Below, piece after piece: positions 17,307-26,108 of a stretch of 64,000 nucleotides of DNA; position 1 is the stretch's first letter; each line of letters starts with the position of its first letter. The position numbers and the translations under genes were made by a program. The stretch is from an uncultured Ruminiclostridium sp. (GTDB taxonomy: Bacteria > Bacillota > Clostridia > Oscillospirales > Ruminococcaceae): positions 1 through 64,000 of the forward strand of contig CANQED010000003.1 in the NCBI GenBank assembly GCA_947594425.1, read 5' to 3'. Under the pieces are notes generated by a model that made no database searches, was not told where the DNA came from, and was given only the letters and a program-made list of their open reading frames with translations.

Positions 17307-17987
17307 ATGAGAATGAGAAAGAAAAAGCACCTCGACGAACGCTTAGACGCGTGCAAGGCGCTCGATCTCGGCTGGCTGACAGACCGCGCCGCCGAGATGA
17401 GGGGCGAGGTGCAGCAGCAGACGCTTGACGTTATGCGGATATTCGGCAATAATTATCCCGTGCAGCTTGAGATAGGCTGCGGCAAGGGCGCGTTTATAGT
17501 CGAGGCGGCGAAAAGAACGCCCGATATCAATTTTATCGCGGTGGAGATGTCGCCTAACGTTATAGTTGCCGCTATGGAGCTTGCGATAAAGGAGAGGCTG
17601 ACTAATCTGCGCTTTCTTAGGGGAAACGCCGAGTACCTCGAAAAATTTTTCCCAAATAACAGCGTGGAGAGGATATATCTTAACTTCAGCTGCCCTTTTC
17701 CTAAGCAGTCGTATAAAAAGCACAGGCTTACCCACCCGCGATTTTTAAAAATATACGAGCGGATACTTGTCCCCGACGGCGAGATATATCAAAAGACCGA
17801 CAATATGCACTTCTTCGAGTTCTCACTCGAGAGCTTTTCCGAGTGCGGATACAGGCTTAAGAATATCAGCCTCGACCTGCACAACAGCGGCTATGAGGGC
17901 AATATAGTCACCGAATACGAGAATAAATTCGCGTCGCAGGGTATGCCGATATACCGCCTTGAGGCGGTTTGCCCAAAAAAGGAATAG
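17307..17987 (+). CDS. trmB: tRNA (guanine-46-N7)-methyltransferase
   Basis: A SAM-dependent methyltransferase making m7G46 in tRNA. The start MRMRKKKHLDERL, SAM motif LEIGCGKGAF, acidic residue in FIAVEMS and the closing TEYENKF are typical TrmB features, and the length (226 aa) fits. The normally conserved SDPWPK motif reads SCPFPK, losing the Asp usually considered catalytic; KKHRLTHPRFL follows as expected. It starts two bases after the polymerase stop with no clear ribosome site, so coupled translation is likely. Confidence 0.9.
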   Translation: MRMRKKKHLDERLDACKALDLGWLTDRAAEMRGEVQQQTLDVMRIFGNNYPVQLEIGCGKGAFIVEAAKRTPDINFIAVEMSPNVIVAAMELAIKERLTNLRFLRGNAEYLEKFFPNNSVERIYLNFSCPFPKQSYKKHRLTHPRFLKIYERILVPDGEIYQKTDNMHFFEFSLESFSECGYRLKNISLDLHNSGYEGNIVTEYENKFASQGMPIYRLEAVCPKKE

Positions 17988-18003
17988 TCGACAAAAATTT
18001 CGT

Positions 18004-18032
18004 TTGACAACGGCGTGATTTTATGTTATACT
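18004..18032 (+). promoter_or_regulatory. sigma-A promoter of the 18.1-kb gene
   Basis: A consensus TTGACA (18004-18009) and TATACT (18027-18032) are separated by 17 bp, 46 bp before the start codon of the small membrane-anchored protein. Confidence 0.85.
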
Positions 18033-18077
18033 TATTGTAAATAAATCAGCGGGTATTACCCGAAAAGGAGCTTCATC

Positions 18078-18509
18078 ATGAACAAGGCGATAATCGCGAT
18101 AGGTCTGCTCGCCGCGGCAGCCTCAGGATTTATAATCGGCAAGAAGTACATAGAGAAAAATCCCGAGTCCTTTGCTCTTGTAAAGCAAAACTGCGGGGAG
18201 AAGCTGCACAGCGCGTCGGTATACTGTGCGGGCGCGATAAAGACCAGCAGCGAAAAGGTGCTTAACAGCGTCAATAATGTAGTTGCCGCAGGCAAAGCAA
18301 AGGGCGCTAAGGTGGTCGACAAGGTAAAGGCGGGCTCGTCGGGCTTTAAAAACGAGCTTGACAATCTGCGCGATATGGTGGTTTCCGTCAGCAAGAAAAA
18401 CAGCGTAGAGATACCCGTAGACGAGAACACCGACCCGCTTGTCTTTGAAGAAGAGATATCCGACGTGCTTGAAGAGGCGGACGCCGCAGAGCAGACGCAG
18501 GCGCTCTAA
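18078..18509 (+). CDS. small membrane-anchored protein, YtxH-like layout
   Basis: I do not recognise the family with certainty. The 143-residue protein has an N-terminal helix (AIIAIGLLAAAASGFIIGKKY), a helical Lys/Ala/Val-rich middle and an acidic C-terminus. This layout resembles YtxH-type general-stress proteins, but no firm match can be claimed. It has its own near-consensus promoter, an AAAAGGAG ribosome site and its own terminator, so it is a monocistronic and probably well-expressed gene. Confidence 0.7.
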   Translation: MNKAIIAIGLLAAAASGFIIGKKYIEKNPESFALVKQNCGEKLHSASVYCAGAIKTSSEKVLNSVNNVVAAGKAKGAKVVDKVKAGSSGFKNELDNLRDMVVSVSKKNSVEIPVDENTDPLVFEEEISDVLEEADAAEQTQAL

Positions 18510-18532
18510 GCTAAATCAGAATAGGCAAAATT

Positions 18533-18561
18533 TCAGCCCCCGTTATAGGGGGCTGATTTTT
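18533..18561. terminator. bidirectional terminator
   Basis: TCAGCCCCC (18533-18541) pairs with GGGGGCTGA (18548-18556) across a 6-nt loop, flanked by AAAAT on the left and TTTTT on the right. It can end the plus-strand gene at 18078 and the minus-strand ABC operon. The stem nearly repeats that of the terminator at 7476. Confidence 0.88.
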
Positions 18562-18590
18562 ATGTAATATTATGCGGTTCTTAATACGTA

Positions 18591-20759
18591 TTATGCCGTT
18601 CTTATACGGGCGGTGCGGCGCTGAGCCATTACGAGGTCGTAATATACGCCGTGATTTTTGAGCAGCTCGGTGTGGGTGCCTATTTCGGCGACCCGCCCGC
18701 GGTCGAGCACTATCAGCCTATCGGCGTTAGCGAGGGTAGAAAGGCGATGCGCGATAGCTATCGTCGTTCTCCCCTCTATCAGCCTATCGAGCGCGTCTTG
18801 TATCTGCTTTTCGGTCTGGGTGTCGAGCGACGCGGTAGCCTCGTCGAGGATCAGTATCTTGGGGTCATGAAGTATCGCGCGGGCTATCGCCACTCTTTGG
18901 CGCTCGCCGCCCGAGATATTGTAGCCGCGCTCGCCTACTACGGTATTATAGCCGTCCGGCATACGGGTTATAAAGTCGTGGCAGTTTGCGGTCTTGGCTG
19001 CCTGCACTATCTCTTCAAAAGTAGCGTCGGGCTTAGCGTAGCGGATATTGTCGAGCACCGTGCCGTTGAATAAGAATGTCTCCTGCAAGACCACCCCGAC
19101 CTGCGAGCGCAAAGAGCTCTGCTCGATATCGCGCAGGTCTACGCCGTCTATCTTTACCGTACCGGAGGTCGGGTCGTATAGGCGCATAACGAGGTTTATC
19201 AGCGTGGACTTGCCTACGCCCGAGTGTCCTACTATGCCTATCATCTCGCCCTTTTTGATATCAAAGCTGATGTCCTTAAGTACGGGGTTGTATGCCTTAT
19301 AGCCAAAATATACGTTCTTAAAGGATATGTCGCCGTTTACGGTGACGGGCTTTGCGCTCTCGCTGTCGGAGAGCTCATTTTCCTCCTCCATAAGCTCAAA
19401 TACTCTGCTCGCGCTGACCCCCGCCTGTGCGAGAGCTCTCGGCAGAGAGGTAAGCCACTGTATCGGTCCGTACAGCATATACACATACGCGGTAAACTGC
19501 ACAAGCTCGCCTATCTGCATACTTCCGCCGAGTATCATACTTCCGCCGAAATACAGCGCGCAAAATTCCCCTATGCTGAACAGATAGCGTATAGGCGGCT
19601 GGATAAGATACCATACTATATCGGCGTTCTTGATAGAGTCCGCCCACGCGCGGGAGGCCTTTTTATAGTGCTGTATCTCGCGCTCCTCGCCGCCGTAATT
19701 CTTTACGACGCGCTCGCCGTGCAATACGTCGTGCAATAGCTCCGAGGCGCGGCACTGACAGCGCCACGAGCGGCTGTATCGCACGCTTATTATATTAAAG
19801 GATTTTACCGACAGATACGCCGCTAGCGGCAAGGGTACTACCACTATCAGCGCAAGCTTCCAGTTGGTGATAAACATTATTATCACGAGCGCGATAAGGG
19901 CTACCGTCTGGAATATCATATCCTTTCCCTGTCGGGTGACAAAGTCCTGAAGCACGTTAGCGTCGTTGGACACTCTGTTTATCAGCTCGCCCGGGGTGCG
20001 GCGGGAGATGTTGCTCATTGACAGCTCCTGCGTCTTGTTAAAGATGTCGCGGCGCAGATCTCTGCCGTATGCGGAGGATATTTTGTAGTTCATATGCTCC
20101 TGCAACAGGCGGAAAAGTAACGTCCCCGCGTTTACCATAAGTATGCAAAGCGTGATGTTTAAAAACAGCGCCCAGTCCTTATTATTCGGCACGATAAGCT
20201 CATCTATCAGTATACGCTGGAAGATAGGGTTTACCACGTCGGCGGCGTACAGGATAAACGTCGACAACAGCCCGAGGAAGAACATGGTCTTATACGGGGC
20301 AAGCCGCTTTATCAGCTTAATAAATACGCCCTTTTTGGCGGCGCAGAATACGCACTTGCTGTGCCCGCGCATTGCCGCTCCGCATTTTGGGCAGGTGGGC
20401 TCCTCAGCCGAGGTGCTCTCGGCAAACTCGCCCGTGTTTATGTAATGCTCTATTATCTTGGCAAGCTCGGCATAGCGCAAAAACCATCTCTGGTCAAAGG
20501 CGCACACGCACTCCCACTTGCCGCTCTCGTCCCTTACGCACAGCATAGAACAGCCGATAAGCTGCTGCACCTCTATCGCGGCTATGCGCTCGGTAATGTA
20601 CTCTTTAGTGAGCTTATTATCTATGTACACCGAGAGCTTTTCTTTAGTAGCCGTCAGGTGTCCGTTTGTGCGCCTTGTCTTTCGGTCAAGGTCAAACGGC
20701 AGCGAATAGGTAACGTCACTTTCGCTTACACCCTCGGGCAGTGATATTTTTAAATTCAT
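18591..20759 (-). CDS. ABC exporter (TMD-NBD) with N-terminal zinc ribbon
   Basis: A 722-residue half-transporter. Residues 1-115 form a small beta-rich domain of unclear family, followed by a zinc-ribbon-like CPKCGAAMRGHSKCVFC. A six-helix type I exporter domain follows, then an ATPase with Walker A GHSGVGKST, signature NISGGERQRVAIARA, Walker B ILILDEATASLD and switch His AIAHRLSTL. Both catalytic and signature residues are intact. It is the last gene of the operon, 10 bp after the DUF1854 gene, and presumably pairs with the similarly built exporter at 21305. Cargo is unknown. Confidence 0.92.
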   Translation of the reverse strand: MNLKISLPEGVSESDVTYSLPFDLDRKTRRTNGHLTATKEKLSVYIDNKLTKEYITERIAAIEVQQLIGCSMLCVRDESGKWECVCAFDQRWFLRYAELAKIIEHYINTGEFAESTSAEEPTCPKCGAAMRGHSKCVFCAAKKGVFIKLIKRLAPYKTMFFLGLLSTFILYAADVVNPIFQRILIDELIVPNNKDWALFLNITLCILMVNAGTLLFRLLQEHMNYKISSAYGRDLRRDIFNKTQELSMSNISRRTPGELINRVSNDANVLQDFVTRQGKDMIFQTVALIALVIIMFITNWKLALIVVVPLPLAAYLSVKSFNIISVRYSRSWRCQCRASELLHDVLHGERVVKNYGGEEREIQHYKKASRAWADSIKNADIVWYLIQPPIRYLFSIGEFCALYFGGSMILGGSMQIGELVQFTAYVYMLYGPIQWLTSLPRALAQAGVSASRVFELMEEENELSDSESAKPVTVNGDISFKNVYFGYKAYNPVLKDISFDIKKGEMIGIVGHSGVGKSTLINLVMRLYDPTSGTVKIDGVDLRDIEQSSLRSQVGVVLQETFLFNGTVLDNIRYAKPDATFEEIVQAAKTANCHDFITRMPDGYNTVVGERGYNISGGERQRVAIARAILHDPKILILDEATASLDTQTEKQIQDALDRLIEGRTTIAIAHRLSTLANADRLIVLDRGRVAEIGTHTELLKNHGVYYDLVMAQRRTARIRTA

Positions 20760-20769
20760 ATTCTACCTC

Positions 20770-21303
20770 TTAAATGAACAGCTGCAATTTCTTTATGCTC
20801 GCCTTGTCCATTTTGGAAATCTCGGGTATGAGATAGCGGTTTCCGTCCGCGTCGGTGACGCTTATCATTTTATTTTGTATCATACGAAAATTGTGCCACC
20901 AGTCGTTGACGGCTATGCGCTTTTCGCCCGCGGTGGTCACCGCGTCCAAAAACAAATATCCCATACGGTTGTCTGTTATCTTCTTTATCTTGGTAATTAC
21001 GGGTATATAATACTTAAAGTCCAAAAAATCGACAACGACCTTTTTCTGCTGCTCGGGCAGGGCGTTAATGTCCTTAATAACGCCTATCTCCTTCCATTCG
21101 TCGCGGTCATTTTTGTATGCGGCGCTTATATATTCGTCCGAGCTGTCAAAGGGCACGAGCCGCGTAAGGGTGACGCGGTTATATTCTTCGCCCTCATATT
21201 TTAAGGTGAGCAAGCCGCTGTCCTCGGGGATAAAGTCCACCTTTTCGGGACTTAACAGCCGTAAAGTATCTACCTCGTATACTGTCTGTGTATTCTTTAT
21301 CAT
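20770..21303 (-). CDS. DUF1854 family protein
   Basis: A 177-residue soluble protein. Segments such as RLVPFDSSDEYISA, KDINALPEQQKKVV and DWWHNFRMIQNKM are characteristic of DUF1854, a family found next to ABC exporters. In beta-proteobacteria those neighbours are annotated as cyanophycin-associated, but no cyanophycin gene occurs here. It sits between two exporter genes (1-bp gap to one, 10-bp to the other), so a role as an adaptor or regulator of the transporter is inferred. Confidence 0.8.
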   Translation of the reverse strand: MIKNTQTVYEVDTLRLLSPEKVDFIPEDSGLLTLKYEGEEYNRVTLTRLVPFDSSDEYISAAYKNDRDEWKEIGVIKDINALPEQQKKVVVDFLDFKYYIPVITKIKKITDNRMGYLFLDAVTTAGEKRIAVNDWWHNFRMIQNKMISVTDADGNRYLIPEISKMDKASIKKLQLFI

Positions 21304-21304
21304 A

Positions 21305-23587
21305 TTATCCTCCGTCCTCGCCTATACCGATAGATTTAAGCGACATAGACTGCAATTTGTACAGCTCAAAGTATGCGCCCTTTTGCCGTATCAATTCGTC
21401 GTGGGTGCCGCTCTCCTTAAGCTCGCCGTTTTCGATAACGGTGAGCATATCCGCGTCGCGCAGGGTCGACAGGCGGTGAGCTATCGCTATAATCGTGCGC
21501 CCCTGCTTAAGATTGTCTATGGCGCTCTGTATCTTTCTTTCGGTGGCGGTGTCCATTGCGGCGGTAGCCTCGTCGAGTATCAGTATATTCGGCTTTTGGA
21601 TAAGGGCGCGGGCGATCGATATGCGCTGCCTTTCGCCGCCCGAGAGGCTTATGCCGCCGCTTCCTGTGATGGTGTCGTATCCGTCGGGCAGGTTCATTAT
21701 AAAGTCGTGAGCGTTAGCGTTCTTCGCCGCCTGAATTACCTCGTCCATACTCGCGTCGGGTCTTGCATAGCGTATATTGTCGGCGATAGTCCCCATAAAC
21801 AGATAGGTCTCCTGCGACACAACGCCTATGCTCTCTCTGAGCGCCGAAAAGGGTATCTTCTTTATCGGTATGCCGTCGATAAGTATCTCGCCCGATGTAA
21901 CGTCGTACATACGGGATATGAGATTTATCATGGTGGATTTTCCCGCGCCTGTCTTTCCGACGATACCGGTAAACTTGCCCGCGTCCGCCTTAAAGGACAT
22001 ATTTTTGAGCACGGGTCTGCCCGCCTCGTATTCAAACGTAACGTTTTTAAATTCGATATCGCCCTTAAGTCCGCCCTCGGGGATAACGGCGGGGTGCTCC
22101 GGAGGCTTTACCGTGGGCTCGCTGTCGAGTATCTCAAACATACGCCCCGCGGCGTCGGTGCAGCGCGTCCAGTCATTGCCCATATACATAAAGAAGAACA
22201 TCGGATCCCACACCACGCCGAAGTAGCTTATCAGCAATGTAAGTCCGCCGAACTGCAATTGCCCCGTCAGTACAAGGTACACGCCGAGCGAGTAGATAAG
22301 CCCGTTAAATATCGCGTATATCCCCTGCTGCACGGGGAAAAACATCGCGCTGCGCCGCCCTAAGTTATAATCGGCGGTATACAGCTGCTCGTTTCTGCCC
22401 GAAAAGCGGGTCATCTCCTGCCGCTCGCGGGCGAAAGCCTTAACTACCCTGTGCCCGTTAAGCGCATCGGTAAGCACCGAGTTTACGCCCCTGCGGGCTA
22501 TGTCGCGGCTGCGCCAATTCCTGCGCTGACCTCTCAGCCATATGACCTCGCACATAAGCACTATCACCGCGACAGCGAGCATACAGACGGACACCAGCGG
22601 GTTTACCATAAGCATAAGCACAACAAGCCCGAATATCTTTATAAGATTAGCTATGCACTGCGGCATAATGTCGGTAAAGAAGAAGTACACGTCCGAGCTG
22701 TCGCGGTCTACCCTGCCCATAAGAGAGCCGGTCTGCTTATTCGTAAAAAAGGACAGCGAAAGGCGCTGCATTGCCGTGAAGATATCCGTCCTGAGCTTGT
22801 GGATAACGTTCGGCGCAATGCAGCTTATTACTATTCCGTAGGCGATAGAGAAAATAGTGGAGATAAGAGAAAATCCGCCCATAGCTATTATTACGAGGAG
22901 TATCTGCCCGTACAGGCTGCCGCCCTCGGTCAGCACGTCGTCGTACAGCAGCTTGGTCCCGAAATAAGGCGACACCAGCCCGAGCGCCACCGACAGCCCT
23001 ATCATAACGAGTATTATCGCCATCTGCCACTTGTAGTCTTTAAACATACCGAGCAGGCGCTTAAATATCCAGCTGCGCTTAGTGCAGTAGGGGCAAAAGC
23101 GGCGATTGGGGTCGGGGTATTTGCGCTGACACTTAGGGCAGTACAGATGTCTGTCCTCGAGCGCCGAGTCGTCGGGCTCTTCTCCTCTTTTTATACAGTC
23201 AAATCGGCGGCAGAACTGCTCGAATTTTTCAGAAAAGCCGCTCGAAAAGCGACCGATAGGCAATTCTCTGCCGTCGGTCATTTTGGCGATAAGGCGGCAG
23301 GTGTACTGATACCTGTCCACAAACAGCCGCTCGATATCGCAAAAATCATATTCGCAGTAATCTTTAAAGTCAAACTGCGTGTCAAAGGTCTTTTTATTCC
23401 TGACAAGCCTGTCGTAGCCCGACAGGATATAAAGCTTTTCGTCGTCAAAGGTGATATATACGTCATAATAACAGCCCTCGCTGTCCATATCCGCCTTGAC
23501 GCAGTATCTTAGCTTGTCAATATCTACCGCCCTGTCGGCGAAAGCTATCGCGACAGCGTCGGTAAGTCGGTCAAAATATCGTATCAC
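21305..23587 (-). CDS. ABC exporter (TMD-NBD) with N-terminal zinc ribbon
   Basis: A 760-residue half-transporter. The N-terminal 170 residues form a PH-like or unnamed beta domain ending in CPKCQRKYPDPNRRFCPYC, a zinc-ribbon pattern. The type I exporter membrane domain and ATPase follow (Walker A GKTGAGKST, SLSGGERQRISIARA, ILILDEATAAMD, AIAHRLSTL). The GTG start at 23587 has an AGGAGAGGG upstream. Both half-transporters keep catalytic Glu and His, so a heterodimer would have two competent ATP sites. It lies 53 bp downstream of trpS. Confidence 0.92.
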   Translation of the reverse strand: MIRYFDRLTDAVAIAFADRAVDIDKLRYCVKADMDSEGCYYDVYITFDDEKLYILSGYDRLVRNKKTFDTQFDFKDYCEYDFCDIERLFVDRYQYTCRLIAKMTDGRELPIGRFSSGFSEKFEQFCRRFDCIKRGEEPDDSALEDRHLYCPKCQRKYPDPNRRFCPYCTKRSWIFKRLLGMFKDYKWQMAIILVMIGLSVALGLVSPYFGTKLLYDDVLTEGGSLYGQILLVIIAMGGFSLISTIFSIAYGIVISCIAPNVIHKLRTDIFTAMQRLSLSFFTNKQTGSLMGRVDRDSSDVYFFFTDIMPQCIANLIKIFGLVVLMLMVNPLVSVCMLAVAVIVLMCEVIWLRGQRRNWRSRDIARRGVNSVLTDALNGHRVVKAFARERQEMTRFSGRNEQLYTADYNLGRRSAMFFPVQQGIYAIFNGLIYSLGVYLVLTGQLQFGGLTLLISYFGVVWDPMFFFMYMGNDWTRCTDAAGRMFEILDSEPTVKPPEHPAVIPEGGLKGDIEFKNVTFEYEAGRPVLKNMSFKADAGKFTGIVGKTGAGKSTMINLISRMYDVTSGEILIDGIPIKKIPFSALRESIGVVSQETYLFMGTIADNIRYARPDASMDEVIQAAKNANAHDFIMNLPDGYDTITGSGGISLSGGERQRISIARALIQKPNILILDEATAAMDTATERKIQSAIDNLKQGRTIIAIAHRLSTLRDADMLTVIENGELKESGTHDELIRQKGAYFELYKLQSMSLKSIGIGEDGG

Positions 23588-23640
23588 TGATCTATCCCTC
23601 TCCTAAGGGGGAATGAGGATAGAAAGGGTTTAGCTTAAGC

Positions 23641-24636
23641 TTAAAGGACTATATAGCCGAGCTTTTTATATACCTTTTGCAGCGTCTTGCGGGAGGTCTT
23701 GAATGCCTTTTCCGCGCCGTTTTTCATACATTCTTCGATATATTTTTTATCGGCGGACAAGCGCGCGTATTCGCTCTGCACGGGGGCGAGTATATCCGCG
23801 GTCGCCTCTCCGACGGCGAGCTTGAACTCTCCGTAGCCCTTGCCTTTAAATTCCTTTTCTATATCCTCATATGTCTTGCCTGTGACCGCGCTGTATATCG
23901 ACATAAGATTGTTTATCCCGTCCTTTCCGGGGGCGTATCTTATCTCGGTGTCGCTGTCGGTCACGGCACGCTTGAATTTTCTTATGATAGTGTCCCTGTC
24001 GTCAAGCACCGATATGCTTGCGTTGGGGTTCTCGTCCGATTTGGACATCTTCTTTGTCGGGTCTTGCAGCGACGCTACTTTTGCCGTAGTCTTAGGGATA
24101 TACGCGTCGGGGACGACAAACACGTCGCCGTAAATGTTATTAAAGCGTATCGCTATATCCCTCGACAGCTCGAGGTGCTGCTTTTGGTCTATCCCGACAG
24201 GCACAAGATCCGCCTGATAAAGCAGTATATCCGCCGCCATAAGCACGGGGTAGGTGAACAGCCCCGCGTTTATATTCTCGGGGTGCTTTGCGGACTTGTC
24301 CTTAAACTGCGTCATTCTTGACAATTCGCCGAACTGCGTAAAGCAGGACAGCACCCACGAGAGCTCCGCGTGGTGGCAGTTGTGGCTCTGCACAAAGGCG
24401 GTCGAACGCTCGGGGTCTACCCCCATAGCGAGAAGTAAAGTGTAGCTCTCGTATATCTGCTTTTTCAGTCTTTGCGGGTCTTGCCTTACGGTTATCGAGT
24501 GCAGGTCGACTATACTGTAGGTGCAGTCGTAGTCCTCCTGTAATTTTACCCAGTTTTGAAGCGCTCCTAAATAATTGCCGAGCGTGGGGGTGTTGGTCGG
24601 CTGTATGCCGCTGAATATTTTCTTTCTTTCTTCCAT
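23641..24636 (-). CDS. trpS: tryptophanyl-tRNA synthetase
   Basis: Charges tRNA-Trp in the cytoplasm. The class I signatures are visible: PTLGNYLGAL (HIGH equivalent) near residue 16 and KKMSKS near 193, with GIQPTNTPT at the start. Length (331 aa) is standard. ATG 24636 follows AAAGGCGG. There is no T-box leader; it lies 18 bp behind the aminotransferase gene, so it appears to be transcribed from that gene's promoter. Confidence 0.96.
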   Translation of the reverse strand: MEERKKIFSGIQPTNTPTLGNYLGALQNWVKLQEDYDCTYSIVDLHSITVRQDPQRLKKQIYESYTLLLAMGVDPERSTAFVQSHNCHHAELSWVLSCFTQFGELSRMTQFKDKSAKHPENINAGLFTYPVLMAADILLYQADLVPVGIDQKQHLELSRDIAIRFNNIYGDVFVVPDAYIPKTTAKVASLQDPTKKMSKSDENPNASISVLDDRDTIIRKFKRAVTDSDTEIRYAPGKDGINNLMSIYSAVTGKTYEDIEKEFKGKGYGEFKLAVGEATADILAPVQSEYARLSADKKYIEECMKNGAEKAFKTSRKTLQKVYKKLGYIVL

Positions 24637-24654
24637 ATGTAAGTACCGCCTTTC

Positions 24655-25836
24655 TTATCTATACATGGTCTTTGCGACCGAGGCGAGAATGTCTACGCCC
24701 TGTTCTATCTGCTCGTCGGTAGGCGTGGAATAATTGAGCCTAAAGGACAGGCAGGGCGCGTTCTCGTTTACTAAAAAGGCGTTGCCGGGCACTACCGCGA
24801 CCTTATTCTGCACCGCTTTCTTGCAGAAATAATTCATATCCCCGTCAGGCAGCGTGCCCCATATGAACAGCCCGCCCTCGGGCTCGGTGAATTTAATAGA
24901 CTTAGGCATAGTCATCTTCAGCTTTCCGAGCATAAGATCGGATTTTTTGCGGTATATCTCCTTAAGCCTGTAAATGTGCTCGGTAAAGTCGTTCTCGGTG
25001 ACGAATTTATATGCTATCATCTGCGGCAGTATCGAGGTATGCACGGTGGATACCTGCATACATACTATCGCCTTTGCAATGACGTTCTTGGGCGCGCACA
25101 TATATCCTACTCGCAGTCCCGGAGCGAGCACCTTAGAAAATGTACCCGCGTAGATAACGTTGCCGTTAGTGTCCATAGACTTTAGGCTCGGCAGGTCGTC
25201 ACCCGCAAATCTCAGGTCGCCGTAGGGGTTGTCCTCTAAGATGTAGACGTTGTACTTTTGGGCGAGCTCTATCACCTTTTTGCGCTTTTCGAGGCTCATG
25301 GTGATGCCTGTCGGGTTCTGGAAATTGGGGATAAGGTAGATAAACGCCACACGCTGATACTTAATTAGCGCGCGCTCGAGCTTTTCTACGTCTATGCCGT
25401 CCTCCTGCATATCTATGCCGACAAGCTTAGCATTGTAGGAGCGAAAGGCGTTGAGTGAGCCGATAAAGGTCGGCGCCTCGCATATGATAACGTCACCCTC
25501 GTTGCATATCTCCTTTGTCGCTATCTCGATAGCCTGCTGTGCGCCCGAGGTGATAACTACCTCGTCGTTATCGCCGTACATGCCCTTAGACTTAAGGTCG
25601 TCGCGTATCCACTGCCTTAGCGGGGCGTAACCCTCCGTCACCGAATACTGTAACGCGTCTATCGGCGTATTGGTGAGTATCTCGGTGGTTATCCTGTTTA
25701 TCTCCTCGACAGGAAATGCCTCAGGCGCGGGGTTCCCTGCCGCAAAGCTTATTACCGTCGGGTCGGCGGTAAACTTAAGTATCTCCCTTATCGCCGACGG
25801 CTGGAGTGCCTCTACTCTGTGAGAAAATGCGTTCAT
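24655..25836 (-). CDS. PLP-dependent aminotransferase, class I/II
   Basis: A fold-type I aminotransferase resembling the LysN/2-aminoadipate and MocR-catalytic-domain group. The features seen are VISFAAGNPAPEAFP at the start, NFQNPTG, and AGTFSKVLAPGLRVGY with the PLP-binding Lys. Substrate specificity (aromatic, branched-chain or 2-aminoadipate) cannot be assigned. I chose ATG 25836 (MNAFSHRV); an ATG at 25863 in frame would add nine residues but abuts its own ribosome site. A 7-bp hairpin (25844-25850 with 25857-25863) lies just ahead of the chosen start. First gene of a probable five-gene operon. Confidence 0.88.
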   Translation of the reverse strand: MNAFSHRVEALQPSAIREILKFTADPTVISFAAGNPAPEAFPVEEINRITTEILTNTPIDALQYSVTEGYAPLRQWIRDDLKSKGMYGDNDEVVITSGAQQAIEIATKEICNEGDVIICEAPTFIGSLNAFRSYNAKLVGIDMQEDGIDVEKLERALIKYQRVAFIYLIPNFQNPTGITMSLEKRKKVIELAQKYNVYILEDNPYGDLRFAGDDLPSLKSMDTNGNVIYAGTFSKVLAPGLRVGYMCAPKNVIAKAIVCMQVSTVHTSILPQMIAYKFVTENDFTEHIYRLKEIYRKKSDLMLGKLKMTMPKSIKFTEPEGGLFIWGTLPDGDMNYFCKKAVQNKVAVVPGNAFLVNENAPCLSFRLNYSTPTDEQIEQGVDILASVAKTMYR

Positions 25837-25909
25837 ATTATAAATGCTCCCAAAAAGGAGCATCCTCCCTTCAAATTATTTTACAGCGCACCTACACTGT
25901 AATATGTAT

Positions 25910-25938
25910 ATTTTACCACACTTTGCTTGCAAATTCAA
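25910..25938 (-). promoter_or_regulatory. promoter of the aminotransferase-trpS-ABC operon
   Basis: On the minus strand TTGAAT (25938-25933) and TAAAAT (25915-25910) are 17 bp apart, about 75 bp before the start codon. Confidence 0.65.
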
Positions 25939-26036
25939 GCCCCAAAGCGGGATTTTTGCTCATTTTTCGGCGTATGGGAAAATTAGGAAGTGAGAGACAT
26001 TGTTTGGAAAAACATTAAAATTTTGTAGTTTTGCGG

Positions 26037-26065
26037 TTGACTTTTTTGTTTAAATGTGATAAACT
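26037..26065 (+). promoter_or_regulatory. promoter of the sensor-GGDEF-EAL gene
   Basis: TTGACT (26037-26042) and TAAACT (26060-26065) lie 17 bp apart, 43 bp before the start codon, and diverge from the aminotransferase promoter. Confidence 0.65.
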
Positions 26066-26108
26066 TTAACATAGGATAATATCGCATACATGGCGAAAGC
26101 GAGGGAAT

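Noticed and set aside
24637-25900. T-box leader for trpS
   Set aside because: trpS lies 18 bp behind the aminotransferase gene, and the operon leader (about 75 bp) is too short and lacks T-box landmarks.
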